Source: an uncultured Blautia sp.
GTDB taxonomy: Bacteria; Bacillota; Clostridia; Lachnospirales; Lachnospiraceae
Direction of reading: 5' to 3'
Length of the DNA stretch: 6,666 nt
Assembly (NCBI GenBank): GCA_902476765.1
Contig: CABSEJ010000172.1
Coordinates: 1-6,666 of the forward strand
In this document: one piece after another, positions 1 to 6,035 of the stretch
Position numbering within the stretch: position 1 is the first letter of the stretch
Layout of the letters: each line of letters begins with the position of its first letter
Translations under genes and position numbers: made by a program
Notes under the pieces: model-generated
The model's database searches: none
Seen by the model: only the letters and a program-made list of their open reading frames with translations
Told to the model about the DNA's origin: nothing

Positions 1-114
1 CAGGTTTTATAAGGCCTGCAAGCTATTTTTCTATTATGCAACTGTCAAACTCCCGGGGACTTTTGGCGCTTCGTATTTGTATCCTGTATTTTTGAGAATT
101 GGGTGTATTGCCGA

Positions 115-143
115 TTGGCGTGAAAATAGAAATAAGGTATAAT
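115..143 (+). promoter_or_regulatory. Predicted sigma-A promoter of the NACHT-WD40 operon
   Basis: A TTGGCG -35 element (115-120, 4 of 6 to consensus) is followed after exactly 17 bp by a perfect TATAAT -10 element (138-143). Transcription would begin near 149-151, leaving a leader of roughly 170 nt before the ATG at 324. The -10 box lies inside the left arm of a perfect inverted repeat, so repressor control is likely. No start site has been measured; this is read from sequence only. Confidence 0.6.
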
Positions 144-166
144 GTCTACAAAGTAGACATTATACC
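136..166. repeat. Perfect 14-bp inverted repeat, candidate operator
   Basis: The arm GGTATAATGTCTAC (136-149) is repeated in exact inverse complement at 153-166, separated by AAA. The left arm contains the -10 hexamer and the centre falls on the predicted start site, the classic position for a repressor operator. Because transcription should start at the centre, most of the left arm would not be in the RNA, so a DNA site is more likely than an RNA hairpin. The inner part (GTCTAC-AAA-GTAGAC) faintly resembles BlaI/MecI-type TACA-nn-TGTA sites but the spacing does not match. No regulator gene is in the window. Confidence 0.65.
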
Positions 167-182
167 TGCGCATACCGGTTTC

Positions 183-247
183 TGAGGCCCCGCAGAAAGC
201 CGGGCGCTCAATTCCGCCGGAGGCTCATGATTTCGGCAGAAATCATG
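183..247 (+). promoter_or_regulatory. Structured 5' leader with two hairpins
   Basis: Two strong hairpins lie in the predicted leader. The first (183-210) pairs TGAG plus GCCCCGC with GCCGGGC plus CTCA around an AGAAA loop, with one C-C mismatch and one bulged G. The second (226-247) is perfect: CATGATTTC and GAAATCATG around GGCA. Neither is followed by a T-run, so they are not terminators. They form a GC-rich island in AT-rich DNA. I do not recognise a riboswitch class; transcript stability or translational control are possible roles, not shown. Confidence 0.4.
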
Positions 248-312
248 GTACAATAGGTTCTGAAAGTACAGTTAAATAAATGCTGCTTGTATAGAGTTTG
301 TAAAACACCTAA

Positions 313-319
313 GAGGGAG
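313..319 (+). promoter_or_regulatory. Ribosome binding site of the NACHT-WD40 gene
   Basis: GAGGGAG lies four bases before the ATG at 324. It is a fair but slightly close Shine-Dalgarno match, and it supports 324 as the start. Confidence 0.6.
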
Positions 320-323
320 AAAT

Positions 324-3300
324 ATGGAATATAATGATAGCGTTGACAGCCTGATAGAATGGGTGAAGAACGGTATAAAAGGCCATATAAAAGACTATAT
401 CAAAAACTGGATTGATTTTAAGGAATTAGAATCCCGGTTGAAAGAATATATTGTCCATCAGGAAAAGGTGAATAAAGAAGCATCTTGGGATGAAGAGGTG
501 GATTTTGAAGGCCTTTGTAACATGCTAAAAAATGATTTGTCAAAGGAGCTGGAGCAGTATCTCTATGGAACGTGGCAGGAAGTACGAAAGAATGCCGAAG
601 AAACAATTTTAAATAAGGCGTCCCAGTATGATATACACCAAAATGGCAGAGCAAAAAGCTTTGTTCAAGGGATACTGGACATTATAAAAGATTTTGTATT
701 TAGCGGACAGGATAAAGATAAGCGTTTAGAGGGGAACAGAATTGTAGATGATGTAATAAAAGGTTTCAATACGGTTGGAACAGAAGCTGTAACAAGGACA
801 GCGACGCAAGCTGCAGAGAAGGCTGTGAAAAAAGCAGTAGAAGAGGGTATAGAAAAATGGGCCCTGATTGTACAAAACCAAGGAAGCTGCCCCACACCTT
901 TATTGGATGCCGGCAGGCCTTTGATGGAAGTATTGACAGAGGCATTGAATCGTATGTCTGCTCAAGCTGACCATTATTCTCTTCCACTGGACCCCATAGA
1001 AAAATCGCTGTGGCCGGATATTATCGAAGATAGCCGGAATTTCACATATCATTCAACAGAAGAACAGACGGCGCTCATGCAGAAGCTGGAGGAGATGGAG
1101 GACGCACTGGAGAAGAGGAAGCCGGTACTCCCCTTTCTTATGACAGGTGAAGGCGGGATTGGAAAAACGATAACTATGCTGCAGACGGCCTGGCAATTGT
1201 TGAAAGCGGGGAAAAACGTTGTTTATGTACCTTTGCGGAGAATGAGAGCCCAAATGTCTCTGGAGCAATTTGTTTTAAGCCAGATTCTTCAGAATGATAG
1301 GGTGTTGTTTGAAAAAATATGGAATCCTATGGTGAGTCAGAGTGGGGAAGCAGTGACTTATTTTTTGCTGGATGGCTTTAACGAAGTGCAGAAAAACTTG
1401 AAGTCTGGTGTGCTTTCAGAAATCAGAGATTTGGCATCCAGGGGATGTATGGTTGTTGTTTCTTCCAGAAGAACCTTTGAGGAGGAAAACTGTATGGATA
1501 GTCACTATCAGAGACTTTGTATGCAGCGGCTGTCCTGGGATACAGCGGTTGAATATTTAGATAAACAGGGAATTCAAATACCGGATGAGAACAAAATGAG
1601 TGAGATTTTGGGAATTCCCCTGATGTTGATTATCTATGTAAAAGTGCGTGCTATGGAAAAACAGAATATACTGAAGGATTTCTGCTGCAGCTGGAGGTCA
1701 GACCTGTCGTCCCCAGGGAATCTTTTATGGGATTATATTCAATGTCAGATTTTTGCAGCTAAAAAAATGATGAGGGAAAAAAATCAGGAGGAGCAGTCTC
1801 AATACTGCAGTATGGACTTTATTGTGGCCGCCGAGTTCATAGCGCCATATCTTGCGTCTAAAATGAATGGGCTTGGCTTATATACCGAGGAACCTGGACA
1901 GGTGCGGCAATGGATAGAAGAAGGACTCAGATTGCTGGAGGGGTGTATGGCCTATCAAAAGCGTAGGGATAACATACAAGTGATTGAGGAAGATGAACAG
2001 GTATATCATCTGCCATCAGCAGTAAAGATTTTGCAGCTTTTGAAAGGTTATATGAATCTTCTCTATATAGACGATGCCAGTCAGCTTGCTTTCGCTCATC
2101 AGGAATTCCAAGATATACTACATTATATTTATATAGAGGAAAGTTTCCGGACTTATGGGGATGCCTTTTACGCTGGAGCATTTAGTGATGCCAGGCTGCC
2201 TTATGATGTCATCACAAGAATCAGTGATATGATGCCTTTAGAGAAAATAAAGCAAATATGGGATGCTTTCCGTGGAGGGAATGATAAGACAGAGACGGTT
2301 ATACAACCGGGAAAATATGGTATTGCAAATCTGGTAGAGGTATTTAAGCGGAATTATAAAAATAATCTTTCAGGGATGGATTTTTCGGGGTTGGATTTAC
2401 GCCGAACTGTTCTTACAGGAACTATTTTGGCAGAGAGCGACAGAAAAGCCTGTTTTAGAAAAGCAGATATTGGTGATGAAACGTTTGCGGCCAAAGGACA
2501 TAGTGCGCCAGTGAGCAGCGTTGCATTTAGTCACACGGGTGGAAAATTCGTAAGTGCATCTTATGACAAGACACTTAAAATTTGGAATACCAGTCTTGAG
2601 GAGGAGACAATACCTCCTCTGGACGGGCATCGACATTATGTAAGATGTGCTGCATGGTCTCCGGATGATTCGACTATTATAAGCGGAGGCGATGACAAGG
2701 AACTTTTTGTGTGGGATGTGCCTACATGGATAAATAGGAGTGGGGAGAAGAAAAAGTGGCCCCTGATTGCCCATGAAGGATGGATTTACAGCGTGGCCTG
2801 GTCGGCTTCCGGAGAATATTTTTCCAGTGGCGACTCACAGGGAATTCTATGTGTTTGGAAGTATAACTATGGCGACGAACCTGTTCTTATAAAGAAAATT
2901 TTACAGGCCCATCAGGGCAGTATTCAATGCATTGCGTGGTCACCAGCCAGAAAAGAAATGTTTGTCAGCGGCTCTGCAGATGGCCGGCTGAAACTATGGA
3001 TTTATCAGGATGAAAAATGCTGTATGGAGTTTGACCATGGCATTGATGCCTTGGCCTTTAGTCCGGATGGTCAAATGCTGGTAGTGGGAGCCGGAAAAGA
3101 AATTTCAGTTTGGAAAATAGTGAAACAGGAGCCGGATTTTCATTTGGAAAGGATAGATGAATGGAAAATATCAGGAGATGCAATTTCTGATATCGTATGG
3201 ACCAGGGATTTTATTGCCTACGGGATGGACAGCGAGATTCGTATTTTATCGTCGGAACATAACTGGAAGGCTACGGATAATGGACACTATTTATGGAACC

Positions 3301-4529
3301 CGTCAGAAAGTTACGAAACGGCTTCTGTTACGGGACATAAAAGCCAGATTAAGTGTATTGCCTGGTCTGAACAGGAAAAAAACCTGCTGACCGGTTCAGA
3401 TGACAGCAGCATACGGATATGGAAAGCAAGAAATCCTATGTGGAATAAAGACTGGAATTGTATACGAGTGATAGAAGGCGCCAGCCTGCCAGTGAGGTGT
3501 GTAGCCTGGTCAGAGGACAGCAAAAATGTTGTGGCCGGGTACGACGACAATGTACTGAGACTATGGAATATAGAAGAAGAGATATGTTATCAGGTATTAC
3601 GGGGACATGAAAACAGGATAAAATGTGTAGACTGGAAAGGACCTTATCTTGCAAGTGGGTCCAATGATAAATCTCTTCGTATCTGGAAAAATGCAGGCTA
3701 TGGTATGGCAGATGAAACTGAGGGACAGAAAAATACTTCTTTGTGTGTGAAAAACTGCGGGGGAGCAGTGAATTGTGTAAAATGGTTCTCAGATCAGCAT
3801 AGAGTAATCAGCGGCTCCGATGATGGTATCCTCTTAATTTGGAATTGGGAGACAGGGGAAGAGCAGTACCTAAGAGGGCATGAAAACCGAGTGTATGGAG
3901 TCGACTTATCACCGGAAGAAGAAATTGCTGCCAGCGGTTCTAATGACCGGACTATTCGTTTCTGGAATACACATACAGGCAAGGAGTTAGAAAATATACG
4001 AATTGTGCCAGATAAGGACAGAGGGCATCAAGAGCCTATCCGGGCAGTGGCCTGGTCTCAGATACGTGAAATTCCCTGTTTGTTTAGTGCTTCAAATGAT
4101 AAAACGCTGATATGCTGGGAAGAAGAAAATGGAATCTGGAAAGAGCAAGGGCAAATGACAGGGCATGAGGACTTTGTTTATTGCCTGTCCTGGCAGCCGG
4201 AGGGAAAATATATTGTCAGTGGTTCTACGGATAATACGTTATGGATATGGGAAGTGGAAAGCGGGAAGCCGTTATTTCATTTGACGGAGCATACCAATTA
4301 TGCACATGGCGTCGCCTGGTCTCCAGATGGGAAATATATCGCCAGTGCCTCCTGCGATGGAAAAATAATTATCTGGGACGTGCAGAACCTTCCGGAAAAG
4401 GCGCCTGTTCCGATACATACCTTTGAAGCAATGAGTGCGGTAGAACTCATAGGCTGTGATTTCACCGGAGCCAGATTTGAAACAGAATTGCTGAAAAAAC
4501 GGGTGAAAATGAATGGTGGAATATTATAA
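324..4529 (+). CDS. STAND ATPase: NACHT domain with 14 WD40 blades
   Basis: Predicted cytosolic signal-transducing NTPase of the NACHT group, probably an immune or conflict sensor. Residues 1 to about 260 are mostly helical, with no nuclease, TIR, SIR2, protease or membrane motif visible; they resemble the helical N-terminal regions known from bacterial NACHT proteins. The NACHT core has Walker A GEGGIGKT (275-282), Walker B LLDGFNE (348-354), a VVVSSRR sensor-like strand (377-383) and a GIPL motif (430-433). A helical region follows to about 675, then a pentapeptide-like stretch (LSGMDFSGLDL, 682-692). Fourteen WD40 blades start near 725, 768, 816, 862, 904, 950, 1004, 1052, 1094, 1145, 1185, 1234, 1280 and 1322 and end at W1351; blade 6 is degenerate. 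The tail has a second pentapeptide-like segment (ELIGCDFTGARF, 1374-1385). The reading frame is intact. It is the first gene of a likely two-gene operon. The NACHT-WD40 assignment is firm; the anti-phage role is inference from family. Confidence 0.95.
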   Translation: MEYNDSVDSLIEWVKNGIKGHIKDYIKNWIDFKELESRLKEYIVHQEKVNKEASWDEEVDFEGLCNMLKNDLSKELEQYLYGTWQEVRKNAEETILNKASQYDIHQNGRAKSFVQGILDIIKDFVFSGQDKDKRLEGNRIVDDVIKGFNTVGTEAVTRTATQAAEKAVKKAVEEGIEKWALIVQNQGSCPTPLLDAGRPLMEVLTEALNRMSAQADHYSLPLDPIEKSLWPDIIEDSRNFTYHSTEEQTALMQKLEEMEDALEKRKPVLPFLMTGEGGIGKTITMLQTAWQLLKAGKNVVYVPLRRMRAQMSLEQFVLSQILQNDRVLFEKIWNPMVSQSGEAVTYFLLDGFNEVQKNLKSGVLSEIRDLASRGCMVVVSSRRTFEEENCMDSHYQRLCMQRLSWDTAVEYLDKQGIQIPDENKMSEILGIPLMLIIYVKVRAMEKQNILKDFCCSWRSDLSSPGNLLWDYIQCQIFAAKKMMREKNQEEQSQYCSMDFIVAAEFIAPYLASKMNGLGLYTEEPGQVRQWIEEGLRLLEGCMAYQKRRDNIQVIEEDEQVYHLPSAVKILQLLKGYMNLLYIDDASQLAFAHQEFQDILHYIYIEESFRTYGDAFYAGAFSDARLPYDVITRISDMMPLEKIKQIWDAFRGGNDKTETVIQPGKYGIANLVEVFKRNYKNNLSGMDFSGLDLRRTVLTGTILAESDRKACFRKADIGDETFAAKGHSAPVSSVAFSHTGGKFVSASYDKTLKIWNTSLEEETIPPLDGHRHYVRCAAWSPDDSTIISGGDDKELFVWDVPTWINRSGEKKKWPLIAHEGWIYSVAWSASGEYFSSGDSQGILCVWKYNYGDEPVLIKKILQAHQGSIQCIAWSPARKEMFVSGSADGRLKLWIYQDEKCCMEFDHGIDALAFSPDGQMLVVGAGKEISVWKIVKQEPDFHLERIDEWKISGDAISDIVWTRDFIAYGMDSEIRILSSEHNWKATDNGHYLWNPSESYETASVTGHKSQIKCIAWSEQEKNLLTGSDDSSIRIWKARNPMWNKDWNCIRVIEGASLPVRCVAWSEDSKNVVAGYDDNVLRLWNIEEEICYQVLRGHENRIKCVDWKGPYLASGSNDKSLRIWKNAGYGMADETEGQKNTSLCVKNCGGAVNCVKWFSDQHRVISGSDDGILLIWNWETGEEQYLRGHENRVYGVDLSPEEEIAASGSNDRTIRFWNTHTGKELENIRIVPDKDRGHQEPIRAVAWSQIREIPCLFSASNDKTLICWEEENGIWKEQGQMTGHEDFVYCLSWQPEGKYIVSGSTDNTLWIWEVESGKPLFHLTEHTNYAHGVAWSPDGKYIASASCDGKIIIWDVQNLPEKAPVPIHTFEAMSAVELIGCDFTGARFETELLKKRVKMNGGIL

Positions 4530-4534
4530 ATAAA

Positions 4535-4593
4535 CTTTACCCTTAGTGTACAAAGAACCGTTTACTCCCTTGTACACTGAGGATAAGGTAGAG
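4535..4593 (+). promoter_or_regulatory. Intergenic hairpin before the second gene
   Basis: CCTTAGTGTACAA (4541-4553) pairs with TTGTACACTGAGG (4570-4582): 13 pairs with one G-U, around a 16-nt loop. The stem can continue as CTTTAC (4535-4540) with GTAGAG (4588-4593) after a small bulge. It sits between the stop of gene 1 and the Shine-Dalgarno of gene 2, touching the first bases of the latter. No T-run follows, so it is not an ordinary terminator. An RNA element setting the ratio of the two proteins, or a protein binding site, are both possible. Confidence 0.5.
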
Positions 4594-4598
4594 AGGAG
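4592..4598 (+). promoter_or_regulatory. Ribosome binding site of the second gene
   Basis: AGAGGAG lies eight bases before the ATG at 4607 and decides that start over the in-frame ATG at 4679. Its first two bases can be drawn into the base of the upstream hairpin. Confidence 0.7.
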
Positions 4599-4606
4599 TA
4601 CGGCTT

Positions 4607-5545
4607 ATGTTTACGGAAGCTTTTTGTAATATCATTTTATATCCGGCAATTTTTGAGGGAACAAAGCTTGGGACCGGAATGGTTTGGAAAGCATTAGAAG
4701 AAAAAAAGGAGGAGGGAAGACTCTCGAATACAGATATTCTTCTGTACACTGTAATTAAATCATTTTGCAGAAATAAATTAGGAACCAGAGTATCTGAAGA
4801 TAAATTGTATGCGGTATGCGAAATCCTTTGTAATAACTGGTTGAGAGAGCGAAGCATTGAGCAAGATGGAATAAAATCAGCTATGGAGCAGATGGAAATT
4901 TATCAGGATTCGAAAACAATAGCCCAGTGGAAAAAGGAGTTGGAGGAAGAAATAAGGAAGTATCCCGAATTGGTAGATTATAAAGTAATTGGTGATTTAG
5001 ATAGGATTCTGGAGATTTTAGAGAGCAGGGAAATAGAGAAGTATCCGGAAGCTGCAATGTTATTGGAAGAAAGAGTTGATTTTTCCCGGAAAATACCTCA
5101 GTTTTTTGCCAATGATTCTTCGGAAAAAACAGTTTACAGCTATGAAATGCAGGAAAATGGATGCAAGGTGAGTATATCCTTTGAACCAAGAAGAACCCGG
5201 CCGATTTCGCCTCGATACAGCGGTATTTTCTATTTGTTTACTCCACCTGTAAATATAATGGGTAAAAATATTTTACAGATGAGTATGACCTTTCTAGATG
5301 CCCATATCGGGAAGATTACACTGGAATTAAAAAAAGCAGGCCATACAGAACCGGACGATGAAAAGAAATATGATATTTTAAATACAGGAAACCACACAAT
5401 GGAGTATAGAATTGACTTGAAAGATTGTCCGGACAAAATCAAAAACAATTTGGGTGAAATTGTATTAGCTACCTATGTGGAGGATTTCTGTGATGAAAAT
5501 AAGCTTGAAACAGAGATTCTACTTCAAAGGATTGAATTTTTATAG
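4607..5545 (+). CDS. Unknown 312-aa protein paired with the NACHT-WD40 gene
   Basis: I do not recognise this protein. Residues 1 to about 155 are predicted helical, with a GTKLGTGMVWKALEE segment (18-32), a cysteine-containing helical part (41-80) and a charged helix (about 104-140). Residues about 170-312 are beta-rich: alternating strands (KVSISFEP, GIFYLF, KITLELKK, MEYRIDL, EIVLATYVED, ILLQRIEFL) in an order reminiscent of galactose-binding-like or CBM11-type jelly rolls. This fold guess comes from the strand pattern only. There is no signal peptide and no clear membrane segment, so it is probably cytosolic. It starts 77 nt after the NACHT gene, same strand, with a good ribosome binding site and no obvious promoter between, so it is likely co-transcribed. 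Ligand sensor, adaptor, effector or inhibitor of the NACHT protein are all open. The start is well supported. Confidence 0.85.
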   Translation: MFTEAFCNIILYPAIFEGTKLGTGMVWKALEEKKEEGRLSNTDILLYTVIKSFCRNKLGTRVSEDKLYAVCEILCNNWLRERSIEQDGIKSAMEQMEIYQDSKTIAQWKKELEEEIRKYPELVDYKVIGDLDRILEILESREIEKYPEAAMLLEERVDFSRKIPQFFANDSSEKTVYSYEMQENGCKVSISFEPRRTRPISPRYSGIFYLFTPPVNIMGKNILQMSMTFLDAHIGKITLELKKAGHTEPDDEKKYDILNTGNHTMEYRIDLKDCPDKIKNNLGEIVLATYVEDFCDENKLETEILLQRIEFL

Positions 5546-5607
5546 AGATGTTAAAATATAACCGGAATCAGCCTTTTTGATATAGCAGTTGAATATATTA
5601 TGTAATC

Positions 5608-5648
5608 AATCCGGGGATTCTGCTTTATTACAGAGGTCCCGGATTTTG
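5608..5648 (+). terminator. Terminator-like hairpin after the operon
   Basis: AATCCGGG (5608-5615) pairs with CCCGGATT (5638-5645), and an inner TCTG (5619-5622) pairs with CAGA (5631-5634), leaving an 8-nt loop. A short T-stretch (within ATTTTG) follows. The U-tract is weak, so efficiency is uncertain, but the position 63 nt after the stop codon fits the end of the two-gene operon. Confidence 0.5.
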
Positions 5649-5686
5649 AATAGATAAAAATTTTTTGGAGATATCCCATAATAACA

Positions 5687-5717
5687 AAAATCAAGGCTTC
5701 AAATCAGCCGGATTTTG
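5687..5717. terminator. Second terminator-like hairpin, possibly bidirectional
   Basis: AAAATC (5687-5692) pairs with GATTTT (5711-5716), and inside it GGCT (5695-5698) pairs with AGCC (5706-5709) around a 7-nt loop. A's on the left and T's on the right would serve either strand. The stem has an asymmetric internal loop, so this is weaker than the first. The CCGGATTTTG decamer is shared with the first hairpin (5639-5648 and 5708-5717). Confidence 0.35.
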
Positions 5718-5734
5718 TATAAATTCCCGTGTGG

Positions 5735-5763
5735 TTCCGAGGGGCAAAGTGTGCTATTATAAT
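5735..5763 (+). promoter_or_regulatory. Predicted promoter upstream of a small RNA or the rpn-like gene
   Basis: A perfect TATAAT -10 (5758-5763) has a weak TTCCGA -35 (5735-5740) at 17 bp. The overlapping TATTAT (5755-5760) is preceded by TG at the extended -10 position (TGCTATTAT), which would compensate for the poor -35. Transcription would start near 5770. It could drive a short RNA ending at about 5926, the gene at 6036, or both through attenuation. Confidence 0.5.
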
Positions 5764-5769
5764 TACAAA

Positions 5770-5926
5770 GCATGTATATTTCAACAGCCTTTTGTCCCTC
5801 CTGTTTATGGGGAGAGGAATCGTCTAAGCGGCTCTTGCCGTATCTGAATTATCTAAGAACATATCAAAGGAAAGAAATCTCAATGCTTTTATCCCAATAA
5901 GGAAACGGCAGAGAGGTTTCTTTTTT
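5770..5926 (+). ncRNA. Candidate small RNA or attenuator leader
   Basis: The interval from the predicted start site to an intrinsic terminator is about 157 nt, with no credible ORF that has a ribosome binding site. It contains a local hairpin CGGC-TCTT-GCCG (5829-5840). One arm of this can instead pair over long range: TGCCGT (5836-5841) with ACGGCA (5905-5910), extended by CTC (5832-5834) with GAG (5911-5913). The latter segment lies in the terminator loop and touches its right arm, so alternative folds are possible. I do not recognise a known RNA family (no T-box, SRP or c-di-GMP riboswitch signature). Confidence 0.35.
5871..5926 (+). terminator. Intrinsic terminator upstream of the rpn-like gene
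   Basis: AAAGAAATCTC (5871-5881) pairs with GAGGTTTCTTT (5913-5923), eleven pairs with one G-U, and the T-run reaches 5926. The 31-nt loop is longer than usual. It lies about 110 nt before the ATG of the next gene, so it either ends a small RNA or acts as an attenuator for that gene. Confidence 0.55.
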
Positions 5927-6023
5927 AGTAGGGAACAGGATGTTTACTTAAAGCGGTTTACCGGCATATTCGTTTCTAACCTGTGTCCTATAAAAGGCCT
6001 CCTGTCAGAGGAAATAACGGAAA

Positions 6024-6029
6024 AGGAGG
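6024..6029 (+). promoter_or_regulatory. Ribosome binding site of the rpn-like gene
   Basis: A perfect AGGAGG six bases before the ATG at 6036. It fixes this frame and start over the overlapping open frame that begins at 5983. Confidence 0.85.
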
Positions 6030-6035
6030 AATCTT

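Noticed and set aside
136..187. Divergent minus-strand promoter using the mirror TATAAT in the palindrome
   Set aside because: No acceptable -35 lies at 16-18 bp on the minus strand, and there is no minus-strand gene in 1-135.
3157..3390. Open frames inside the WD40 region and on the minus strand of the large gene
   Set aside because: They are out-of-frame shadows of a long intact frame with clear domain structure; none has a ribosome binding site or family signature.
3603..3911. Possible recent duplication of blades 9 and 11 (both begin GHENR)
   Set aside because: The shared stretch is short and the DNA diverges after it, so ordinary WD40 consensus conservation explains it.
147..5770. Heptamer TACAAAG recurring at 147-153, 4549-4555 and 5764-5770, all intergenic
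   Set aside because: Striking by position, near both predicted start sites, but seven AT-rich bases three times in 6.7 kb can arise by chance and the flanks do not agree.
5665..5847. 60-codon open frame on + in the intergenic region
   Set aside because: It begins with TTG, has no ribosome binding site, no recognisable motif, and runs across the hairpin at 5687-5717 and the predicted promoter.
5608..6030. CRISPR array, transposon ends or tRNA in the long intergenic region
   Set aside because: No regularly spaced repeats, no terminal inverted repeats with target duplications, and no cloverleaf could be found by eye.
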